From contig NW_018388147.1 in the NCBI RefSeq assembly GCF_001417965.1, positions 234,447 through 298,446 on the forward strand: 64,000 nucleotides of DNA. The letters run 5' to 3'. This document shows, piece by piece, positions 1 to 9,138 of the stretch. The position numbers and the translations under genes were made by a program. The notes under the pieces were generated by a model. The model was not told where the DNA came from. It worked only from the letters and a program-made list of their open reading frames with translations, and did no database searches. Every line of letters begins with the position of its first letter. Positions within the stretch are counted from its first letter, which is position 1. Source of the DNA: Exaiptasia diaphana. Its lineage: Eukaryota > Cnidaria > Anthozoa > Actiniaria > Aiptasiidae.

Positions 1-165
1 CCTGTTGTGTTCTTTGAGACTTTGTCTCCTCTCACTTCTCCTCCCTATTCCTACTTTCCTGAATCTCAAGCTGCCATGTTCTCTGTCTTTCTAGCTTGCT
101 GTATGGTATCNGCCTTCCAGTTTTCTTTATAGTCCTTACAAAAGATACAATGTACAGGCTCCTAC

Positions 166-3100
166 CTGTTGTGATTTCTCCAAGTGTTTTAGGATAGTCT
201 TTCCTGTATTCAGTTTCTCTTGAAGTTGTTCTTTAATATCATCAGCCTTAAAGTTAAAACACAAAAAAAAAGTTTGGCCCAAGTATAGCAAGCTATTTGT
301 TTCTGTATTCAATAACTCAATTGCTTATCACAGGACATACCACTTCAGCGATAGGTACAATACTATTAATTTCTCGTTCACCAGTGACAATACAGTGAGC
401 ACAAACTGGTTTATTCTCATCCTTGTCAAAGAACTCTAATGGACGATTTTTGTGTATTGAACAGCCACTTGATGACTTGTCAGAACTGTTAATATGATTT
501 AAATAAAAATGAATTGCTAGAAGGAAATAGACAGAACTGATGGGTAAAAAGAGTATACCTTGATGACAGCAGAGGATACTGCTTGTGTTTCCTCAGCGTG
601 TGAGACATTGAATGGACCTATTTGTAATGGATTAAATTTTATATTCATGACAAATATTTATAAAATAATACAAAATAGTTAATTGCAATGAAAGTTGTTA
701 TGTAAACCCTACAACAGATTAACTCCATTGCTGTAGTTTTCTACTTAATATCAGCAACTTGATTGTTCACCTTTTCAAAGCATTTGACACAGAAAACACA
801 TTCACACTTCAAACATCGGCTTGTAGCTGAGGCACTAAAGCATTCCTCACACTTGAGATCTACAAAAGAAATGTACTTTCATGTTATCATTACTAATAGT
901 TGCTAAGATTTTAGACTGTATTTACTGACAAACTTTCAGATATATTCCTCACACTTGAGATCTACAAAAGAAATGTAGTTTCATGTTATCATCACTAAGA
1001 TTTTAGGTTCAGATTTTAGACTGTATTTACTGACAAACTTTCAGATATATTCCATGACTTGTGCTAAATATACACAGAGCCACGTACATCATTATACAAT
1101 TATTTTCACATACAAAAATTTGTCATCTTTGATTTTGAGCTAATGAGAAAGCGCCTTTCATTTATAAAACACAAGAAATGATCATAAACTAATGTTGTTG
1201 GATGTAAGTGGACCTTTCACATTACTATACATTGCTCTAATAAAATGCCCTTTCATAGCTAAATCATGGTTTCAAACCAAGATAAAACATTGCTAGAATA
1301 TATTCAATCTGTGGCAAAACAACTATTGTTTAACAAAATCTGATTTGAACACTTCAACACAAAAAAGGAAATGAAATTTAGCTTGAATTGACACACATGT
1401 CGTAAGGAAATGTCTATTTGTTCAATCAATATCCCATAAGCCCACACAAAAACATTACTTATAACTTAGCTCAATTTAAAACAAATTAACACCTATGAAT
1501 TTGAAGTAAGTAAAATCAAATTGAGAAGACTTTTTATATAAAATGTTACAATAGTTTGAAATTAATGGTATAATAAATAATAATTACAATTCACTGTTTT
1601 TATTTCTGTTATCTCCTAGAAATGCCGACATTATGTTACAGTAACCTTAACAAACATTTCAAGAGGATTAAACAATGGGTTTTTGTAACACTGTATTCAA
1701 CATAGCTAATTGGTAATATTGCCAAAAAATATATTTACACAAAGATATTTCAGATTCAAACAATGGTATATTTAAAGGCATACAAAGGGAGAAGAAGAGC
1801 AGCATTTGAGACAACATTCAATCAGAGAAACAACTACTACAATTACGGACAACATCTAAAGGTAAGAGTGAAAGAAACATTTAAATGACATCTCATTTCT
1901 TGTAAGGTATATGTGAAAGATATTTGGTGCAATTCCATGAAAAAATGTTAATCCTCATACCAAAAAATATCCACATTTAACAAAACAACAGAAGCACAGA
2001 GAGAGAGTGAAACTGATACAATTCTATACTATTTCATGATATTTTGTGAAAAATAATATATACTGATGATGAAGTTTCATCTTTATCATGATCAATAAAT
2101 GGTTACCTTGAAAAAAGTACTAAGGAAATGAAAAAATATATGACTTTGATGAAGGAAGGAAGAAATGAACAATTTCAAAGGGAGAATAAAAGTAAAATAG
2201 GAAAGAAACTATGGATGGAAACAAGGATGAATGGATGAAAAGCAAAATGTTGGTAAATGAACAAAGAAATGAATGGATGAATAAGAATAGATGCAAGCAC
2301 TGAAAAATATTTAAATAAATCAATAAATGGACAAAAAATGATTGAAGGAATGATGGCAGCAGGATTTATTGATGAAATATAATGAATCTAAACTACTGTA
2401 TTTCAGAATTCACAATGAAGCTTTTGTTTCTGACTGTGATACTAGTTGTTATGACAACAGTGCTGACAAGTCCAATTGAGGAGGTAACGGATGTCGTAAA
2501 GAGAAAGAATTGTGGGAATGTTTGTACAGTGTTAGCAGCATGCTGGTCTTTCTGCCAAGGATTTTATCAATGTGTACAGTGCTACAAAACAGCATTAGCT
2601 ACTGGATGCAGCAAATTCTGCTAACTATAAATGGACATAAACACTGCTAAACACATTAACTTATTAACCTACAATATTTATAATGATTCAATTAAGCCAT
2701 GACTACTTATATACCTATTCTAAGTTCAACACTATGTCAAGAAATCCAATGCATTAAAATATGTTGCTCAATAAAAAAACATTATCACAACACATTTTCT
2801 GTTATAACACAACTGGGAATGTTGGACATTTTGTGCTTTGCACCTCAGTGACAAAGAAGAAAGTACTATTTAATTAAATCAAATGAACACAAGACTGCCT
2901 TTTGTTTCAATACCTTTTGTGCAAAGTGTTATAAGCAAACACAGATGTCCATAACTAGGACGGTGGGAGACAATAATAGAAGACAAAAGAGAAGAACAAT
3001 AGAGTTCAAAAGAGAGAGAAATTTCACTTATATAAGACATAACAACAGTTCAATGAAAACCTCTTTTTAAACAACAGAATATTATAAAGGTCACTATTCT

Positions 3101-6100
3101 AAAAGGAATGAATACCCTAATTTAATAATATACATCATTATGCATTTGAGTATTAATCATTATAAATGTACTAGCTTTGATTCTGATAATGGAGGGAAAA
3201 GGCTTTCATTACACATTGCATTTCACATTATCTAGTAATTTTCAAGGAAGTCATGGGATATTAATGAATGAACCGAATATATTTATCACTTTTCCACTTC
3301 ACTTTATTCAAAATTATTGAAATAATAATGAAAAATCATGGACATTGCTACTTTATTTTAAAAAAAAGAACAAAAAAAAAAGAACTTAACTCAACATAAA
3401 ACCAGAAGTTGTAATTATTCGCAAAATCAAAGTCTTCTTCCTGTTACAAACAGTCTCATTTCATACATATCATGCATTGTCAACTTTTTATTAAACTTTT
3501 GTCATTTTTTAGCCAAATCCAAATCTGTTCAGGAAGTACAGAGTTATCAAAATTATGTGGGTGAAAATGGTCGTGACCTATTATCAAGTAGCTGAAATCG
3601 TTACAGGAAATTTGTTTGGACTTCTATCAATAAGCATCGTGAAGATGGAAATGCTGTCAACCTTGTATTACCTGATAATGATCATGATTCAAAAACAATC
3701 TTATTATTACAGTTCAACACATTAATGAGAAACAAAAAAAATATACTTGAAACTAGGAAGTGGATCTTACATCAAGACATTTATTTTGCTTTCACAACAC
3801 ACATGTATCATACCTAAACACCAAAAATATCAACGAGAATGAAGATTAAAATACTAGAGAAGCTTTGCTAAAGACAAGTAATTTTCAAAATAGTACCAGC
3901 TTAAGGTTCAACTAGACAATGTGTTTGTTAGGAAAATATTAAAATCACCACCTTTTATTATAGTTGTGTGAAAAGATAAATTAAACACTGTAAAAAAGTA
4001 GGTGAAGTAACTTACTGATGTTTCAGAAGTTAATCCTTCATCGAAGTAAAAGTCCTACGAAGGATTAACGTCCAAAACGTCAGTAAGTTACTTCACCTAC
4101 TTTTTTATGGTGTTTAATTTATCTTTTCACACAACTGTTTCTTTAGAAACAACGGCGCAGCTCACTCTAGTTTACCGCAAGTTCCCACCAACTTTTATTA
4201 TAATTATATATTATTCACTAATAGTTCCAGATATAGAACAAGGTGGCATCATTTTATCGTTTTTTCATTGAATATGATAGCAATGCTCTATATTCATTAA
4301 AGTATTACCACAATTAAACACAAAGATAGTCTAGTTTCACACTTCCTATGTCAAACAAACGCATAAATGTAAATAGAAACTATTCAATTCCAATGAAACA
4401 CCTATTAACCGTCGTTTCACTTGCTTTTGAAATATGAGTTTCCTTTCAAAGATAGATCAGCCAATAGTTGGATACACACACGTTGTAAGTCCTTTGTGCT
4501 TGAGCAAATATGTCTCATTTATCAGACTTGATAACAATCTATTACAAATGAGGCAAAATTTTTGTCAGGAAGTACTGCTCTTATAAAAGTCATAACACTC
4601 TCAACAAACTCCAAACCTGATCATAACTCCAAGCACTGATTTAGGTAAGTTGAGCAAAGTTTTATTAAAATAATTGTAATTATACATAGAAACACCAAAA
4701 AGAATTTCTTCTTATCTAATTGAATCTAGATAGAAGTTTTTATGATAATTATGCCCTAAGGTAAATAGTTTTAAACCTCACATTTCTTTGTTAATTTACA
4801 AGCAATGATTTCAATACAGTATCATTTTAAGGTGTTACTATTAGGTTACTTTCTTATTTCTTAATTATACCATCAGGAACACTAGATTGTAACAACACAT
4901 GTAATAATAACTAAAACAAAAGCTTTTAAAAGAACAGTGAAAGTTTTCTTTACAAAAAAAATACTACCTAAATAACAATATTATGATCACTCAAATACTG
5001 GCAAAACAAAAAGCATTTAAATAAACCTTAAAAGTAATGTACCACTTATAAAAAGTATCTTTAAGTTTTCAAAAATTAATAAATATATTTCATTATATTT
5101 AACTACTCAAATGATTCAAAAAATTTATCTTGGAAAACCCAATTTAAACTTAGAAATCTTTTAAACCGTTAGCAAAAATATTGTGAATGTGGGAAGAGAG
5201 TATCATGCCATTATCTCCATGGTAACCCCATCATAGTTTCTTCTTGGTAAACTTACTAACTTTTGAATTATAGCTGCAATACCTTTAAAACTATTACAAA
5301 GTGTAGAAACAATAGAAATCAAAAGTAAAATATGTGTAAAATGTAAAATGATATTGGATATTTAATATATTGGATATATTAAATGATAAAACTGATTAAT
5401 CACAAGACGTAAGCTAGGTCAAAATAATGACTAATTACATCAATAACTTACAGATAATTACTTTGAAAGCAATATTTGCCATGAACTTGAGTATTAGAAA
5501 ACAAACTTACAAAAGCAATAAATTTTAAATACTTTTTTTACTAAAACAAATACAAAAACTACACAATTATATGAGAAATAATCAAAAGTATATGTATTCT
5601 TAAATTGATTGCTTTTTCACATTACACTGTTTTCATAGAAAATTATTTAATTCTCACCATGAAAAATGCAAATTTAGCTTATGTGAAAATTTGGATGTTT
5701 GTTTATATATTTCTTTCTCTTATTTTACAGTATCAATCTTTTGAACACAAAATCAATATTCCACAAAAGGTAAGCAAAATGAATAAATTAGAATAGTACG
5801 AGAATTAACCTTCAGTCTTGAAATAAAAACTCACATTTTGTCATTATTGTCATGGTTACATAATATCTCACATCTTCACTATAGAACGTCACTTTTGTTA
5901 AGAAATAATTTATCATAACTGTGGCAACAGATATTACAAGTAAATTGGAGAGAAATGGACAATAAAGGACTTGATAGAGTATGCAAATGATATGTAAATT
6001 AGCTGTGTGTTGATAAGGTTGTCATGAATAGCCGACTTTAGATATTTTGGTTCAGTGACCATGCACAAAAGAATTNNAGACGNGGCTCCGNGGAAATAAA

Positions 6101-8036
6101 AGAATAAATCAAGATTATCCATTGTTTTCCCAGAGCCTTGTGTGCATTCTTTTGTACATAGTCATTCAACCAAAATATCTAAAGTTGACTATTTAACGAA
6201 AGAATTGATGTCTGAGTTCTCGCATACAAACACCTAACTTTTAAACTTTAACTGAAAAACTAAGGTATATGAGGTGAATATGAAGACAGGATTAGAACAA
6301 CCACTGGACTCTGTGTTTTAGTGTTGATGGAGCTTGAGAGAATTTAAGTAACCAGAAATAATAAATTCTTCAGTGAATAATTGTTGATTGGGAGGATGGA
6401 TGTAGTGAATGAATGAATGGAAGAAACGGAAGGGAAGTGTGTGGAAGGATGATTTGATTGTGTCATTTTTTCACAGAATGATGTCACCGTCTATGCTAGC
6501 TGTTTTGTGTTTATTCCTGCTTGCAAGTCAAGGAAGCACACAAACATATGAAGAATGTATGGCGGCATGTGATGTCAACTATTTAGCCTGCATTGCTAAT
6601 TGCTCGGGCGATCAGTGCCAGCTATGTAAAGATGCATACGATGAATGCAAAGATAAATGTCAGCCATAGCAATGATTGAGCAGACATCATCTAGTTTCCT
6701 GTTATCCTAATTCAAATCTTAATGTATTGAAAGACTCTCTTGAGGATGGAAAACAATGAAATGGATAAATATTATAAACAATTATAGTATAACATAACTA
6801 GTAAAATAATAGATTGATAAGGTGATAATGTGAAATTCTAAAATATACATATAAAATAGTCAAAGATTTCATGGGTGTATTATAAAATATCTTACTTCAA
6901 ATGTACAAAATATTAGTTATTTCTTCTAAATGTTAGACGACATTGCATTAAACTATCATTTTAACTTCAAGAAAGAACCAGCTTTGCTCCTGTTTACTGG
7001 ACAAAACTAGACTAGCAACAATGTCTTACCTGGTGTCTTGTTTGATGTGTCTTTCTTCATGAAACCCTGTGGGATTCCTTTGTTGGATGACATCTTTGCA
7101 GTATTTGAACCCTTCCTTGGACTACCGCTAAATGTAGGATCAATGAACAGATAAATAGAAACAGATACTTGAACAAATGAATTTATACCCAATTATATAA
7201 ATGAATGGATGGATAGATGGATGAGAAATGAATGAATGAATGAAAAAAATATGCAAATGAATGAAAAATGGTTGGATTAATGAATGGATGGTCGAAATCC
7301 ATGAATGAATTTAATAACAAACAAATCAAAAGATCACCTTTCCATCAAAGACTTTTTGTAGGTACTAGCAGCTAAGATACCCATTATATAGACATTTACG
7401 TTCAGGTCTTTAACACCTAATATGCCTTCTTTGCTGAGAGAAGTAGGAATTGTGCATTCAGGACAGGGGATATGAGTTTTGTGAGTTCTAGCAAACTTTG
7501 TCAAACATCCTTCGCAGAACGTATGTGCGCAATCCAGTAGCAATGGGATATTGCCTCGATCCTTCTGCTTGGACAGCACTGAAAACACAAGATAGTTTAT
7601 CAAAACATATCTGTTCACGAAGTTGTATTGCACATAACCTTTCATTTGTAAAAATTTCGTGTTATATTTAGATAGGGTGATTTATTTAGAGAAAGGATCT
7701 TCTCTAAAGACCCATTTAAACACGACTTCCACACTGCAGCAGCTGTAGAATGCTCTCTCTGACAGCTGATATTCAGAATAAAGCGATCTATTGTATTATA
7801 CTTATAAGCACTAACTTCATGCCATATCAAAACAGAAACGGCATTTAGATATCGCAAAACAGTTTAGTTCCAAACTGCTGTAATTAGTTAGATTTTACAT
7901 GTAATAAACTAAAAGAATGTAAGCTTAAGCTTATTCCAATAGCAGACACGCAAGCTTTACAAGTAAAACTCTTATAAAACTTACCCTGAAAACTGTAATT
8001 CCTGCAACAGTTTCTGCAAGTTGGAGTACGCTGCAT
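166..8036 (-). CDS. RING and B-box protein, 5' portion (TRIM-like; possible RNF17/Qin homologue)
   Basis: Probable E3 ubiquitin ligase or RING scaffold; the gene runs off the left edge of the window. Phase-consistent minus-strand exons: 8036-7985, 7578-7338, 7127-7030, 859-771, 617-559, 485-341, 246-166. The first ATG opens MQRTPTCRNCC; exon 2 completes a C3HC4 RING (CAHTFCEGC, then CPEC). After a Ser/Lys-rich linker comes a B-box-like finger (LKCEECF, then CVKCFEKVHSMSHTLRKHK), then a second one (CSIHKNRPLEFF, CAHC), then the start of a coiled coil (KEQLQEKLNTGKTILKHLEK). RING, two B-boxes and a coiled coil is TRIM order. The length and style of the RING also recall RNF17/Qin, whose diagnostic Tudor domains would lie outside the window, so the subfamily is open. 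The intron 860-7029 contains two genes on the other strand. A CCAAT box (8174-8178) and a YY1-like CGCCATTTTG (8133-8142) lie just upstream. Confidence 0.75.
842..1048. repeat. 102-bp tandem duplication across a splice acceptor
   Basis: Two head-to-tail copies, starting at 842 and 944, are nearly identical apart from a small indel. The first copy contains the acceptor and first codons of the B-box exon (859-771) of the minus-strand RING gene. The second copy therefore supplies a duplicate acceptor (TTTTGTAG-type) followed by about 18 bases of exon sequence and then intron. Confidence 0.85.
1767..1861 (+). promoter_or_regulatory. TATA box and non-coding leader exon of the first 8-Cys peptide gene
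   Basis: TATATTTAAAGG (1767-1778) is followed about 30 bases later by a short open stretch that ends at a strong donor, CTAAAG|GTAAGAG (exon end 1861). The next good acceptor on this strand, CTGTATTTCAG (exon start 2407), lies 8 bases before the ATG of the peptide gene. I read this as a core promoter plus an untranslated exon of about 60 bases and a 545-base intron. It is inferred from motifs only. Confidence 0.5.
2130..2370. repeat. Degenerate ATGAATGG-type simple repeat
   Basis: A purine-rich run of GAATGGATGAA-like words lies in the putative leader intron of the first peptide gene. The open frame on its opposite strand (phenylalanine- and serine-rich) follows from the base composition and is not taken as a gene. 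A similar run occurs at 7195-7315. Confidence 0.6.
2415..2624 (+). CDS. Secreted 8-cysteine mini-peptide precursor 1
   Basis: A 69-residue precursor. The start at 2415 is chosen because an acceptor (TATTTCAG) ends at 2406; the ATG at 2382 would be intronic. Layout: signal peptide about 1-19 (MKLLFLTVILVV core), acidic pro-segment PIEEVTDVV, dibasic KRK processing site about 29-31, then a mature part of about 38 residues with eight cysteines spaced C-x3-C-x5-C-x3-C-x5-C-x2-C-x8-C-x3-C. The paired CxxxC motifs suggest a helical hairpin held by disulfides. A signal, pro-segment and dibasic-cleaved Cys-rich domain is typical of secreted toxin-like, antimicrobial or signalling peptides; the sequence does not say which. 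AATAAA lies at 2770-2775. The gene is nested in an intron of the minus-strand RING gene and has a paralogue at 6478. I recognise no named family. Confidence 0.8.
   Translation: MKLLFLTVILVVMTTVLTSPIEEVTDVVKRKNCGNVCTVLAACWSFCQGFYQCVQCYKTALATGCSKFC
2776..3961. other. Intronic stretch with no recognised feature
   Basis: AT-rich sequence inside the large intron of the RING gene. I see no coding signal, only scattered A-runs. Confidence 0.5.
3962..4136. mobile_element. Palindromic foldback (MITE-like) element
   Basis: Two 78-base arms (3962-4039 and 4059-4136) are inverted copies with about six mismatches around a 19-base loop. The outer arm begins AGTTGTGTGAAAAGATAAA and the inner arm carries GTAGGTGAAGTAACTTACTG. 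Flanking sequence out to about 4170 (TTTCTTTAGAAACAACGG and CGCAGCTCAC) recurs inverted at 46128, so this is a family. No transposase is present. Confidence 0.85.
4582..4644 (+). promoter_or_regulatory. TATA box and putative leader exon of the second 8-Cys peptide gene
   Basis: TATAAAAG at 4582-4589 is followed by about 55 bases ending in a strong donor, GATTTAG|GTAAGTTG (exon end 4644). The arrangement copies that of the first peptide gene. The downstream acceptor TTTTTTCACAG lies immediately before the second peptide's ATG. This would give an intron of about 1.8 kb, or two introns if the exon at 5731 is used. Confidence 0.45.
5731..5769 (+). other. Possible additional untranslated exon
   Basis: A pyrimidine tract and CAG (TTCTTTCTCTTATTTTACAG) precede 39 bases that end in CAAAAG|GTAAGC. 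Both splice signals are strong and lie on the peptide strand between the leader exon and the coding exon. The overlapping short open frame with a hydrophobic stretch has no other support. Confidence 0.3.
6027..6193. mobile_element. Palindromic element with unresolved bases in its centre
   Basis: The arm from 6027 (AATAGCCGACTTTAGATATTTT) is mirrored by the arm ending at 6193, with an overall length of 167 bases. The only cluster of Ns in the window (6076, 6077, 6083, 6091) falls in the inner part of the hairpin, as expected if the palindrome confused sequencing or assembly. Confidence 0.75.
6478..6669 (+). CDS. Secreted 8-cysteine mini-peptide precursor 2
   Basis: A 63-residue precursor; the start at 6478 (or 6481, a second Met) directly follows an acceptor TTTTTTCACAG. 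Signal peptide about 1-21 (MLAVLCLFLLASQGS core). The mature part begins near QTYEECM and has eight cysteines spaced C-x3-C-x6-C-x3-C-x4-C-x2-C-x6-C-x3-C, the same order as precursor 1 with small loop changes. No dibasic pro-site is seen, unlike precursor 1. The mature peptide is acidic (many Asp and Glu). Precursor 1 and this gene look like diverged paralogues that share a spliced non-coding leader and a position inside the same intron of the minus-strand RING gene. The function is unknown; toxin-like, antimicrobial and signalling roles all remain possible. Confidence 0.75.
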   Translation: MMSPSMLAVLCLFLLASQGSTQTYEECMAACDVNYLACIANCSGDQCQLCKDAYDECKDKCQP

Positions 8037-8389
8037 GTCTTCAGATATTTATCCCAAAAACATTCGGTTAAAACCTCTGAATCAACAACAAATTCCAACT
8101 TCTTCTTGCGCTACGCTCTTCCACATTAAGGTCGCCATTTTGTCAACAATAGTTCCACGTGCTGTGTGATCAACCAATCAGGTCGAAGCACATGTAAACA
8201 TGCCCGGGAGGGCGAAAGGGGCTTTGGGAAGGAGGGAGTGCAAGACCCAAAATACGAAAAATTGTGAAGAAAAGAAAGGAAAGGGAAAAGGAAATTAAAG
8301 AAGGAAAAAGTGATACGTTGGAATAGTTGAATTCGCTACAAAAGAGCAAAAGAGCAGTGCAAAAGAGTGGATAGCTATAGTGAGAAAGT

Positions 8390-8559
8390 TAGAGAGGATT
8401 TCGTATGAGTGGGAAATGGACGGTACTGTACTGTGACCGTAATCGTACTGTAACCAAATTCTAGTGCCCCATTGGTTCACCAAAATTGTGAAGGCCAGGT
8501 CCGGTAACTGTGCGGTAACCGTGCGGTAACGGTGTCCCACTCATACGAAATCCGCTCTA
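8390..8559. mobile_element. Tc1/mariner-type MITE
   Basis: A 170-base element with 25-base terminal inverted repeats (core GGATTTCGTATGAGTGGGA at 8396-8414, mirrored at 8535-8553) bounded by TA on both sides, as expected for TA target duplication. The interior has alternating GGTAC and GGTAAC words and no coding capacity. It sits between the divergent RING and nicotinic receptor genes. Confidence 0.8.
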
Positions 8560-9138
8560 TTCACACTCCTTACGTACAGTCTATTTAGTTTGCACACTGA
8601 ATTCAAGTCAAGAAATATCCGAGATCATTTTCCCTCACGTAAATCGATTCGACGGCATACATACCAGTAAATTATAAGCATTAACGACGTATTCTTGTAT
8701 GAGCTTGCATGTATTTCGTGATTTCCAGTCTGTTCACGTCATTTTATGATATGGTGATTGGATAATCTGGCCACTGGTGACCAGATTTTCTGTCTGGACA
8801 AGATAAAGACGTGCTAAACGATCTATTTATCACTGTTTATTTGTTGACTTTGTGAAGTCATCCTGTTCCACTATAATGTGTGTCATGATGACCATTCCGG
8901 TGATTATACATTGATATATTTAAAATAGTGCAAAACAGTGGGGTTTTTTCACAGCTCACAATATTTACCACCCATGAACTAGTCCTGTTTTATGATCTCT
9001 TGTAATTGAACACCACCTAATACACAACTTCTATCGTCAAAAACACTCTGCACTGTTGATCCTTGATCTCGCCTAACAATAAGACGCTTTCCCATATATG
9101 CCACACCAACCACTGGCTGTTAAACAGCACCTACCAAC

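Noticed and set aside
2120-2323. Phe/Ser-rich minus-strand frame with a signal-peptide look
   Set aside because: It is the complement of an ATGAATGG-type simple repeat.
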